A stretch of 33,219 nucleotides of DNA from the NCBI GenBank assembly GCA_903855705.1, contig CAINZT010000001.1, forward strand, positions 1 to 33,219, in the 5' to 3' direction. The stretch's first letter is position 1. Every line of letters begins with the position of its first letter. This document shows, in pieces, positions 26,224-33,219 of the stretch. The DNA comes from an uncultured Synechococcus sp. GTDB lineage: Bacteria > Cyanobacteriota > Cyanobacteriia > PCC-6307 > Cyanobiaceae. A program made the translations under genes and the position numbers. The notes beneath the pieces were generated by a model. The model was given only the letters and a program-made list of their open reading frames with translations. It did no database searches and had not been told where the DNA came from.

Positions 26224-26643
26224 ATGACAGGTCATGACGTTCGCTGGCGCCAGCGCTCAAGCAATTTCCGCCGAGCCCTGGCGCGGTTGGTTGAAGCTGT
26301 TGATCTCTCAGGCCAACGCACCCTCAGTGATTTGGAGCGCCAGGGATTGATCCAGGCCTTTGAGTTCACCCATGAGCTCAGCTGGAAAACTCTCAAGGAT
26401 TTTCTGGCCTCCCGGGGCGTGGAGGAGCTGTATGGCTCCCGGGATACCACCCGGGAAGCCTTCGCCCAGGGGCTGATCAGCGATGGCGAGGCCTGGATGG
26501 AGATGATCCGCCACCGCAACCTCAGCACCCACACCTACGACGAAGCCACCGTGCAGGAGATTGTCACAGCGGTGGTGAGTCGCTATCTCCATGCCTTCCA
26601 GGGGCTGGAGACGCTGTTGCAGGACTGGGAGCGCCGGCCGTGA
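26224..26643 (+). CDS. hepT: HepT-like HEPN protein (nucleotidyltransferase substrate-binding family)
   Basis: A 139-aa all-helical HEPN protein of the HI0074 type. The HEPN RNase motif with the extra tyrosine, Rx4HxY, is intact: R98, H103 and Y105 in RNLSTHTY. Other family features: LIQAFEFTHELSWKTLKDFL and the Arg/Glu-rich DTTREAF. In studied pairs HepT is an RNase toxin and the partner MntA blocks it by adding AMP groups to the tyrosine. The stop overlaps the mntA GTG (GTGA at 26640), the usual tight pairing. Confidence 0.88.
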   Translation: MTGHDVRWRQRSSNFRRALARLVEAVDLSGQRTLSDLERQGLIQAFEFTHELSWKTLKDFLASRGVEELYGSRDTTREAFAQGLISDGEAWMEMIRHRNLSTHTYDEATVQEIVTAVVSRYLHAFQGLETLLQDWERRP

Positions 26644-26996
26644 GCGTTCAGGCAACTCCTCAGGCAACCCCAGCCAGCCATGGTCTGCCTGCCGCCGCCG
26701 TGGCGAAAATCAAAGACACGCTGGCCACCTTCCCGGCCATCGAGACGGCAACCCTCTACGGATCTAGGGCCCTGGGCCGCCACCGGCCCGGGTCTGATAT
26801 TGATCTCACCCTTGCCGGGGCCGGCCTGGATGGCGGTACCCTGGCCCGCCTGGATGCCGCCCTCGATGATCTCCTCTTGCCCTGGCGCTTTGATCTCTCG
26901 TTGCAGTCTTGCCTGCAATCTCCCGAGCTGATCGAGCACATTCAGCGGGTGGGACAGCTGTTCTACTGCCGTAGCGATCGGTCCCAACGTCCTTAA
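26640..26996 (+). CDS. mntA: MntA-like minimal nucleotidyltransferase (antitoxin)
   Basis: A 118-aa minimal nucleotidyltransferase. The active-site pattern GSx10DxD is intact: G41-S42, D53 and D55 in [22 protein letters not shown] third acidic residue for the catalytic set is likely in the C-terminal [10 protein letters not shown] (Asp after Arg-Phe). The start is GTG, overlapping the hepT stop. Expected role: AMPylation of HepT. An alternative role as an orphan nucleotidyltransferase is less likely given the adjoining HEPN gene. Confidence 0.88.
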   Translation: MSVQATPQATPASHGLPAAAVAKIKDTLATFPAIETATLYGSRALGRHRPGSDIDLTLAGAGLDGGTLARLDAALDDLLLPWRFDLSLQSCLQSPELIEHIQRVGQLFYCRSDRSQRP

Positions 26997-27286
26997 ATGC
27001 TCCGTTCGTAACGCTATCGAGCGGTTCGCTTGCGAACTCAACCAAGCGCAACTTCACCGCTACGGCTACCAAGACTCACCTGTGGCAACGGCTCAACGAC
27101 CCAAGTTCACGGCAATGTGAATCCACTTGTATTGAGGTGCTTGAGATCCAGCATCACAACCCCCAGCCAAGCCAGCAACGCCAAGCTTCCGATAGCCCCG
27201 ATGACAACCAGCAGGGTGACCAAGGCAGACCGTGGAGAGCCGTTGATGTTCGCCACGCGTTCAATGGTGAGGAGCTCGATCTTGCC
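26997..27286. other. Spacer between mntA and the selO-like remnant
   Basis: 290 bp with no confident plus-strand gene. It contains a short palindrome (GTTCGC-TT-GCGAAC, 27024-27037) and, on the minus strand, a small open frame for one transmembrane helix (27107-27256, listed separately). Confidence 0.4.
27107..27256 (-). CDS. Possible small single-helix membrane protein
   Basis: A 49-codon frame from GTG 27256 encodes a short polar N-terminus, a long hydrophobic segment ([20 protein letters not shown]) and a short tail ([10 protein letters not shown]). The plus-strand frames here look like noise, while this one reads like a real transmembrane helix. It has no recognisable ribosome-binding site, and I do not know the family. 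It may be a remnant rather than a working gene. Confidence 0.3.
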   Translation of the reverse strand: MANINGSPRSALVTLLVVIGAIGSLALLAWLGVVMLDLKHLNTSGFTLP

Positions 27287-28121
27287 ATGACCTGGGCCTA
27301 CGGCCGCTTCGAGGCGCGCCAGGCCCTGCTGGCCCTGCACCGGTTGGGGGTCAGCACCAGCCGCACCCGCAGCCTGGTGGAAACTGGCGAAGCCCTTTGG
27401 CGCGGCGATGAACCCTCGCCCACGCGCAGCTCGGTGATGGTGCGCCTGGCCCGCACCCCCGGCGCTGTGGCAGCTGCGAACGGCTGCTGCACTGGCGCGA
27501 GCCCCAGCAGCTTGAGCGTCTGTGGCGCCATGCCCAGGCCAGCTACATACCCCCATCTGGGGGATGGCACTGGCACTGGAGATAGCCCTAGCGAGGGGGT
27601 GCCCTCGCTTTCTATGGGGAACAGGGTTGACCGGGTGGCCGCGCCAGGAGTTGGAGCAGCGTCAGGAGCGCTTCGGTGCCGCCTACGACGCCCATTACCA
27701 CTCCCACCTGATGCGCCGGCTCGGCGCTAGCCAGGATTTAGGCCTTCTCGATTCAGGATTTCCAGATGGGCTGGCCAGCACCGAGCTGCCGGACCTGCTT
27801 CCACCCACCTGCCAGTTGCTCGCGGCCTGGCCGGTGGCCTAAGGCGCCTTGGAGCGGCCCATCGCCAAAGGCGGCCTGCCGGCGGAAGCGGAAGTCCTGG
27901 CTCCTTTTGTGGAGGGGGCGCCGGAGCCTGCACGGGCCGCTTGGCTGGCCTGGAGCCGGACCTGGCCCCAGCCCAAAACCGTCGCTCCCACCCTGGCCCG
28001 CTGGAAGCTGCAGGTCACCCCGGTGCGGGCTGGGATCGAACGGATCTGGGAGGCGATTGAGCAGCGCGATGACTGGAACCTGCTGGAGACTTGGCTGGGG
28101 CAGATTCGGGGCCGAGCCTGA
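27287..28121 (+). pseudogene. Degraded gene resembling selO/ydiU (protein AMPylator)
   Basis: Pieces of one gene in changing frames. The first piece (27287 to about 27460) reads [34 protein letters not shown] and SSVMVRLA, which resembles the SelO stretch LGIPTTR...TGE...V..RVA. Near 27460 the frame shifts; the continuation [20 protein letters not shown] resembles the following R-x-G-x-F-E block and ends at TAG 27583. A later piece (from about 27640: [19 protein letters not shown]) resembles a SelO C-terminal part, is stopped by TAA 27840-27842, and continues in the same frame to 28121. The N-terminus and the central catalytic region are missing. Pseudogene status is clear; the family name is from memory of motifs and needs a search. 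Confidence 0.55.
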
Positions 28122-28302
28122 TTCCTCGGGCCATTCGATGGCGTCTGTTGTACGGCGATGGTGCTAGCCGTTGGATGACGGGATCGGGGATTTCCCCTCA
28201 ACCTGGCTTAGTTGAACTGGTCTGATCGGAGTTGGGCGTGCAGCCGCCCCATAGCAGGGTTGAGAACGATTTATATTGGATGCATTGATCGGTTGCCTGC
28301 GA

Positions 28303-29286
28303 ATGCCCCTGCTCCAGCCTAGTTTGTCGCTACTTGTTTACGGCTCAAGCGGCTTTGTTGTCGCTGAGATTTATCTCACACTCAACAAGCTGTGGTCGCG
28401 TAAGCATGAGCCGCAAGTGATTGAAAGTATCTCGCCGATGTCCAAGCTGGTTGGCTTGATCCCCGTGACCGTGTTTGCCATCGATGGTGTGCTGAGGCAT
28501 CTATGGGTGGTGGCGATTGTCAATGGCCTCTGGATTATGGCAAGGACAGTGCAATTGTTGATTGGCATTGGCCTGTGGGAGGCGGGCCGGCGCAGGATTT
28601 CCCTATGGGTGATGTTGCGGCGGGCCCTGAGCCAGGAACGATCTGAGTTGGGGGATCTTTTGAAGGCCTTGGTGCGGCCAACGGGCGCGCGTCAAATCAT
28701 CGACATTCTATGCCAGTTGGCTACCATTGATGGTGATCTTGATCAGGCTGAGCGTGAACTCATTCAAACCTTTGCTGACCATTGGCAGATTGCATTGGAT
28801 TGGCAGGCTATCGATGACCATCAGCTAGCCAATGCCTCGCTTCGATTGAGATCCTTGAGCCAGGTTGTGACCAGTTACTTAGAATTGAATCCACCGAAAG
28901 ACCAGGCCCGCCAGCTGGCTGATCTTGTGGTTTTGATTATCCGTGCCGATGGCAAGGTTACGGTTGAAGAAGAGATTACCATGGCCGAGACAACCAACCA
29001 GCTCAATGCCTATGTGCATGGCAGCAAGGCCACGTATCGCTATGTCAATATTGTGACCCGCTCCCATGAGCAGGCTGGGGCCCTCATGGGTTTGCTCGAT
29101 ACTGTGGTCGAGCGACAAGTGGCTGGAGGCACCACCTATCTGGTGGGCCCCTACTTTTCAGACCTGTACGCCGAACAGGTGGCCAAGCAATATCGGGCCC
29201 TAGGCTTTTTTGCGATTATGCTGGATCAAGAGGGCCTAGATCGGCTGGTTGGGGAAGAGCTTGGCGAGGCGTTACTTGTTGGTTAG
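28303..29286 (+). CDS. Membrane protein with TerB-like domain and SPOR-like C-terminus
   Basis: A 327-aa protein (from ATG 28303) with hydrophobic segments at about 6-26, 48-62 and 66-92, a basic linker, then a cytoplasmic helical domain. Two acidic motifs, TIDGDLDQAERE (about 141-152) and IRADGKVTVEEE (about 213-224), match the DG...E pattern of TerB-type domains, which bind metal and occur in stress and membrane-linked systems. The end (about 277-307, YLVGPYFSDLYAEQVAKQYR then ALGFFAIM) looks like a SPOR-type fold, but the predicted topology would put it in the cytoplasm, so that reading is tentative. An in-frame TTG at 28276 is an alternative start; TATATT at 28273-28278 could be a -10 element and favours the ATG. 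Confidence 0.65.
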   Translation: MPLLQPSLSLLVYGSSGFVVAEIYLTLNKLWSRKHEPQVIESISPMSKLVGLIPVTVFAIDGVLRHLWVVAIVNGLWIMARTVQLLIGIGLWEAGRRRISLWVMLRRALSQERSELGDLLKALVRPTGARQIIDILCQLATIDGDLDQAERELIQTFADHWQIALDWQAIDDHQLANASLRLRSLSQVVTSYLELNPPKDQARQLADLVVLIIRADGKVTVEEEITMAETTNQLNAYVHGSKATYRYVNIVTRSHEQAGALMGLLDTVVERQVAGGTTYLVGPYFSDLYAEQVAKQYRALGFFAIMLDQEGLDRLVGEELGEALLVG

Positions 29287-29434
29287 CGGCATATTAGCCA
29301 TGCTCAGGTCTAGATTTTGTGTCCGGCGACGATTGCAGACTTCGATCAGGTGTTTCATGGATTCACTTTGCAGGCGCTTAGCCATTGACAATGGGATCCG
29401 ATTCGCTAGGATTTTCTAAGTAAGTTTAGGTAAA

Positions 29435-29989
29435 ATGTTCGCCCATCAACGCATTGTCAGGGTGGCTTGCATGCGGTTTTTGTTCGCTTGTGCATCGGCT
29501 GGTGTTGGTCTTTCTCAAGGTGCGCTTGCCGCCGATGATTACCCCTTTGTTGTCAAGAACACAACGGGTGCCACCATTTGCAAATTGCAGGCTGGCCCTG
29601 GCATTGTTGCTGACACGGCAGTCGCATTCAAGGAGGCTTTTGCAGCCGCTAACAAGGGAAATCTGAATGCTATGGTTGATCCGTATGATCTGGTGAGTTG
29701 TAAAACACCTGTTATTCCGGCGGGCTATAACGGTCGCTACAAACAAATTTGGCATTTCAACCTGGGCTCCGGAATCAAACCAGGCAAGGAAGCCTCATTT
29801 ACTTGGAAAGGGCAGGCAGGCAGTAACGACTACTGTAAGCTAGACGTGATTATGACCATCCAGACTGTTGATGCCACTGGCATCACAACTTCGGCTGTTT
29901 ATATGAAAAATGAGGATTTTTGTGCGGGTTCTCCCCACCTAGTTGTGCCGTCTCCTAAGAATGCTTCCGCAATGCCAACCGCAAATTAG
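29435..29989 (+). CDS. Secreted cysteine-containing protein of unknown function
   Basis: A 184-aa protein with a signal peptide (MRFLFACASAGVGLSQGALA, followed by ADDYPF). The mature part looks beta-rich, with four cysteines (TICKL, LVSCK, DYCKL, EDFCAG) that could form two disulfides, and a Ser/Pro/Ala-rich tail. Two starts are possible: ATG 29435 (TTAGGT just upstream) or ATG 29471 (CAGGGTGG upstream), and the second gives the more compact signal peptide. I do not recognise the family. It lies between a TerB-like membrane protein gene and an outer-membrane protein gene, all three of lower GC than the core genes. Confidence 0.7.
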   Translation: MFAHQRIVRVACMRFLFACASAGVGLSQGALAADDYPFVVKNTTGATICKLQAGPGIVADTAVAFKEAFAAANKGNLNAMVDPYDLVSCKTPVIPAGYNGRYKQIWHFNLGSGIKPGKEASFTWKGQAGSNDYCKLDVIMTIQTVDATGITTSAVYMKNEDFCAGSPHLVVPSPKNASAMPTAN

Positions 29990-30061
29990 GGCCTGCTAAG
30001 GGGGCTTTGGTAGGCAGCGTGATTGAGGAGGTCTGGCATTGGTTAGGACAGCCATAGGCCC

Positions 30062-31633
30062 TTAGAACCTATACCTCAACCCACCCTGATAGCCAATCTG
30101 ATCGCCATTGTTGAAGGCTTGATAATTCACGCCTGCATACAGCACGGCCTTGGGATTGAGTTGCAGATCGGCGCCTAGGTTGAGATAGAGGGTGTTGGCT
30201 CCCCGGATCTGCCCTTGTACGGTGTAGGAGGTGGTGGCTTCATCTTGCAAGGCAGCTGTGATTGAGCGATTGCCATCCTGATCGGCCAGGAAATCAACTT
30301 GATAGGCAACGCCGATGTGGGGCGATAGCACGGTGGTCTTTTGTTTGTTCAAGGGGATGGGTGCTTCTAAGGAGACTCCAACAGTGCCTAGCAGGGAATT
30401 GGTGGTTTGCCCTTGCACATTGACCAGGGTGCCAGCACCTGATTCAGAGAAGCCATCTTGCTGGTGGGAGCCATAGGCGATACCCAGCATCGGCTTGATG
30501 TGAACAGGGCTGAGGCGATTCTTTTCGCCGTTGTAATTGGTGGTTAAGGGAATGTCATAGGACGCTTGTAGGGCACCGGTAAAGCCACTGGCGTTGTAGG
30601 CAGAGGTGGCGGTATCGCCTAGGTACGATCGAGAGCCGGTGTAGTTGAAGCTGCTGGTACCAAACAAAGCAACAATTTTCCAGCGTTGCTGCCTGTCAGG
30701 GCGATAGACGCCGTAGATCGACCCTGAATTGATCGTGGAGTTAATTGCTGCGGTGGTGTCCTGAAAATTGAAGTTGCTCAGGTTTGTGCTGCCGTAGCCA
30801 TAGGCAGCGCCAATGACCCATTGTCTGGAGAGTTTCCATTCCAACCCATAGGCACTTGAGGCGTTAGCGCTGTTGTATCCGCCTAATGTCGTAGTACCGT
30901 TGATCGTGCCGTTAGCGTTACTGCCTTCCACGAAGACACAAAGGGATTGCTGCTTGTTGGTTCTAGAGTTGGACTGGGTCTTCCCACTGTCATGGACGAT
31001 CCAACCCCGCTGGTTGCATTCGCCTGCTTGGTTTAAGATAATTTCCCTTTGATTCTTTAGGGCATCGAGGCCCACTGATTGGTTTGTGGCATAGGGCTGC
31101 AAGGCGTTAGCCGAAAACGCAATGGTGAGAAATGACCAGGGGAATGTGAAATTAACGAGGCAAGATCCTTCCGGACAATCAAAAGCAAACGGAGGAGGAC
31201 CTTCATTGTAAACAGCAAACCCGACTTGATTGTTGAAGCCGGAAAGGGCTCCTTTGCTGTAGGCGATCCAGGCCGAGTAGGGGGTCCCGGGCGGGCCTGG
31301 TACGCCACTGTTCCAACTGTTGGCGTTCAAGGCGTAGCCCAGGGCGGCTAGATTAGTGGCTAATTCTAGGGACAGGGATTGATTCCCCCACCAGGGTTGA
31401 GATTGCAGCGGGAAGAGGGCGGAGGGGCTGGAAAGATTCAACTGTTGATAGGTCACTGCATAATTCTTGCCATTCGCCGATATGGTTGTAACTGGATTTG
31501 CCGATGCCGACCCGGCTAGCAATAATCCGGTCAACAGGCTGAAGCCGCCCAGTACTTTGCGACCAGTGCCGTGGGTAATCTTCTGGTTACCGGCTTTGGC
31601 CCTTAGGCAAGGCAAGGCAAGACACGACAGCAT
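30062..31633 (-). CDS. Autotransporter-type outer-membrane beta-barrel protein
   Basis: A 523-aa protein (from ATG 31633; a GTG at 31660 adds nine residues). The signal region is KVLGGFSLLTGLLLAGSASA. Residues to about 240 form a short N-terminal domain with WWGNQSLSLELATNLAALGY and four to five cysteines. From about 245 on the pattern is amphipathic strands typical of an autotransporter barrel (YGLEWKLSRQWVIGAAYGYG, GSIYGVYRPDRQQRWKIVAL, IKPMLGIAYG), ending in GLRYRF with the C-terminal aromatic residue used in outer-membrane insertion. The passenger is too short for a large secreted effector; a surface or porin-like role is equally possible. The stretch between start codon and signal core contains three 5-bp repeats. 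Confidence 0.8.
   Translation of the reverse strand: MLSCLALPCLRAKAGNQKITHGTGRKVLGGFSLLTGLLLAGSASANPVTTISANGKNYAVTYQQLNLSSPSALFPLQSQPWWGNQSLSLELATNLAALGYALNANSWNSGVPGPPGTPYSAWIAYSKGALSGFNNQVGFAVYNEGPPPFAFDCPEGSCLVNFTFPWSFLTIAFSANALQPYATNQSVGLDALKNQREIILNQAGECNQRGWIVHDSGKTQSNSRTNKQQSLCVFVEGSNANGTINGTTTLGGYNSANASSAYGLEWKLSRQWVIGAAYGYGSTNLSNFNFQDTTAAINSTINSGSIYGVYRPDRQQRWKIVALFGTSSFNYTGSRSYLGDTATSAYNASGFTGALQASYDIPLTTNYNGEKNRLSPVHIKPMLGIAYGSHQQDGFSESGAGTLVNVQGQTTNSLLGTVGVSLEAPIPLNKQKTTVLSPHIGVAYQVDFLADQDGNRSITAALQDEATTSYTVQGQIRGANTLYLNLGADLQLNPKAVLYAGVNYQAFNNGDQIGYQGGLRYRF
31605..31619 (-). repeat. 5-bp tandem repeat x3 in the leader of the outer-membrane protein
   Basis: AGGCA three times on the plus strand (TGCCT on the coding strand), lying 14-28 bases inside the gene and before the signal-peptide core. 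The period is not a multiple of three, so gain or loss of one unit would switch the reading frame. Confidence 0.75.
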
Positions 31634-32015
31634 CTCTGCATTGGTTGACCAACAACCCACATTGGCAATGGCAGCCTGGCCGTAGCTCTTGATCAGAAGT
31701 TATGGCGTATCTTTGCTGTGGAGCTGCTGGGTTTTCGTCCCATTCGGGCATTGAAGGTGGGGGCAAGAGCCCTAACCATCCAAATGGCCTCTCCATGGAT
31801 AAAGCCACCAGCTCCTTCTGCGCTGGCCTGAGCTGTCTACCCATCGGCTGGCATGTTGTCTCTGCTAACAGCACCCGCATTCCGGCCGCAAGGATCGCCC
31901 CCTCCCTGACGCCCATTCGGGTCAGGGACCAGGCACAGGGCCTGCTTGCCGTACCGATCGCTACAACCCGCCAGCAGGGGCGTTCCTACAACTCGCCCAC
32001 TTCGCTGCTTGGCCG
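31634..32015. other. Divergent spacer upstream of the outer-membrane protein gene
   Basis: 382 bp. Open frames on both strands here have no signal, domain or start context, so I leave them out. A hairpin lies at 31904-31927 (CCCTGAC with GTCAGGG, extendable past a one-base bulge). The promoter of the outer-membrane protein must lie at the low end, but no clear boxes are visible. Confidence 0.4.
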
Positions 32016-32204
32016 ATGACCTCCGAACAAGCTGCCCAGCTGATCGACGACACCCTCGATCTGGTGCACCAGCGGCTCCAGGAGTTGGAGGCGGCCGAGC
32101 ACCAGCACGAGCAACGGGCCCTGGCGGCCGAGTTCCGCGAGTGGCGCCAGCCCTTGGGGGGGCACATTGATTTGATGGTGTGCCCGGGGTTCCCGGCGGT
32201 TTGA
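32016..32204 (+). CDS. Small acidic helical protein of unknown function
   Basis: A 62-codon frame from ATG 32016. The sequence is strongly helical and charged ([39 protein letters not shown]), like a short coiled coil, and codon use matches the high-GC core genes, unlike the spacer before it. No family recognised and no clear ribosome-binding site. It lies about 150 bp before mnmE on the same strand. Confidence 0.5.
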   Translation: MTSEQAAQLIDDTLDLVHQRLQELEAAEHQHEQRALAAEFREWRQPLGGHIDLMVCPGFPAV

Positions 32205-32352
32205 GTCGACAGGTCTGACCAGGCCGTGGTGGGCTGTCAAGGCCAGCACCCATACACCAGCCACCGGGCGCTTGAGTCCGAGACTGGAGGGAATTCCTAG
32301 CCCGCTGGCCCCAGGCCAGTCAGCCCAGCCCTTGCCTAATCCCAGTGCTGAT

Positions 32353-33219
32353 GTGGCCGATCCAGCGGCCACGATTGCCGCCATTGCCACGGCGGTGGCG
32401 CCGGGCCAGGGCAGTGTGGCGATTGTGCGGCTCTCGGGGCCGGCGGCCCTGGCGATTGGCCGGCGGTTGTTTCAGGCGCCCGGTAGCCAGGTTTGGGAGA
32501 GCCATCGAATTCTTTATGGCCATGTGGTGGATCCGGCTTCGGGCGAGCGGATCGATGAGGCCCTGCTGCTGTTGATGCAGGCGCCCCGCAGTTTCACCGG
32601 TGAGGACGTGGTGGAGTTCCACTGCCACGGTGGTCTGATCTGCGTGCAGCGGGTGTTGGAGCTGGTGTTGGCCTGCGGTGCCCGCCGGGCCCAGGCCGGC
32701 GAATTCAGCCAGCGGGCCTTTCTCAACGGCCGCCTTGATCTCACCCGGGCCGAGGCGGTGAGCGACCTGGTGACGGCCCGCAGCCGCCGTGCCGCCCAGC
32801 TGGCGCTCGCTGGCCTCGATGGCGGCCTGCAGCGGCGCATCTCAGGCCTGCGCGAGCGCCTGCTCGACCAGCTGGCCGAACTCGAGGCCCGGGTGGATTT
32901 TGAGGAAGACTTGCCCTTGCTCGATGGTGCTGCGGTGGCGGCCGAACTGGCAGCGGTGCGCTCTGAGTTGGCGGAGTTGGTGGCTGGGGCGGCCCAGGGC
33001 CAGTTGCTGCGCGAGGGCCTGCGGGTGGCGATTGTGGGCCGGCCCAACGTCGGGAAATCGAGCCTGCTCAACCGGCTCAGCCGCAGCGAGCGGGCGATTG
33101 TCACCGACCTGCCGGGAACAACCCGCGATTTGGTCGAAAGCGAGCTGGTGCTCCAAGGCGTGCCCCTCACCCTGCTGGACACCGCCGGCATCCGCGCCAC
33201 CGACGACCGCATCGAGCAA
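32353..33219 (+). CDS. mnmE: tRNA modification GTPase MnmE (5' part, cut by window end)
   Basis: With MnmG, MnmE modifies the wobble uridine (5-carboxymethylaminomethyl type) of certain tRNAs. The visible 289 codons cover the N-terminal folate-binding domain ([48 protein letters not shown]), the helical domain ([30 protein letters not shown]) and the first part of the G domain: G1 [11 protein letters not shown]2 DLPGTTRD and G3 DTAG. The start is uncertain: GTG 32353 sits closest to the conserved TIAAIATAV; in-frame TTG codons at 32332 and 32272 give longer N-termini. The frame is open to the end of the window. Confidence 0.95.
   Translation, partial: MADPAATIAAIATAVAPGQGSVAIVRLSGPAALAIGRRLFQAPGSQVWESHRILYGHVVDPASGERIDEALLLLMQAPRSFTGEDVVEFHCHGGLICVQRVLELVLACGARRAQAGEFSQRAFLNGRLDLTRAEAVSDLVTARSRRAAQLALAGLDGGLQRRISGLRERLLDQLAELEARVDFEEDLPLLDGAAVAAELAAVRSELAELVAGAAQGQLLREGLRVAIVGRPNVGKSSLLNRLSRSERAIVTDLPGTTRDLVESELVLQGVPLTLLDTAGIRATDDRIEQ

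Noticed and set aside
31702-32019. Plus-strand frame of 105 codons upstream of the small helical protein
   Set aside because: No start context, no hydrophobic or domain pattern, and codon use unlike either neighbour.

Overview
The window looks like chromosomal DNA from a cyanobacterium, most likely the Synechococcus/Cyanobium picocyanobacterial group. The signs are the high GC content, an AMIN-type secretin downstream of pilM-pilN-pilO with no pilP, a bifunctional RelA/SpoT with picocyanobacterial motifs, and GCGATCGC (HIP1) octamers at 12941, 14963, 20374 and 21031. No rRNA, tRNA, CRISPR array or insertion sequence was seen.

Layout. 100-2218 (+): RNase HI and dihydroorotate dehydrogenase. 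2257-7116 (+): pilM-pilN-pilO-pilQ, each overlapping the next by an ATGA junction, encoding the inner-membrane alignment complex and outer-membrane secretin of a type IV pilus. 7212-11874 (-): a tightly coupled operon of MoxR ATPase, DUF58-like protein, TgpA-like transglutaminase and a pentapeptide/TPR protein. 11875-12262: a spacer with an array of 17-bp tandem repeats. 12263-17336: cobalamin-type threonine-phosphate decarboxylase, murG, two secreted proteins of unknown function, and pgk with an intrinsic terminator. 17501-19898 (+): a Usp-family protein, a circularly permuted YlqF-type GTPase and an RluD-type pseudouridine synthase, all overlapping or nearly so. 19917-24303: a duplicated-domain peptide-type ABC ATPase diverging from relA/spoT.

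24304-28302 is an accessory, decaying region. It has a 13-bp tandem array with inverted repeats, a secreted-protein pseudogene whose frame was broken by an 11-bp tandem duplication plus a stop codon, a metallophosphoesterase, a HepT-MntA (HEPN/nucleotidyltransferase) toxin-antitoxin pair, and a fragmented gene resembling selO. 28303-31633 holds three lower-GC genes for envelope proteins: a membrane protein with TerB-like and SPOR-like parts, a cysteine-containing secreted protein, and an autotransporter-type beta-barrel protein. The window ends inside mnmE.

The most unusual overall feature is the number of short tandem duplications (periods 5, 6, 11, 12, 13, 15, 17 and 18 bp), which sit mostly in gene starts and spacers. 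One of them appears to have inactivated a gene. I did not find a clearly new multi-gene system. The best candidates for follow-up are the 17-bp array, the lower-GC envelope cassette and the AT-rich 3' half of pilQ.
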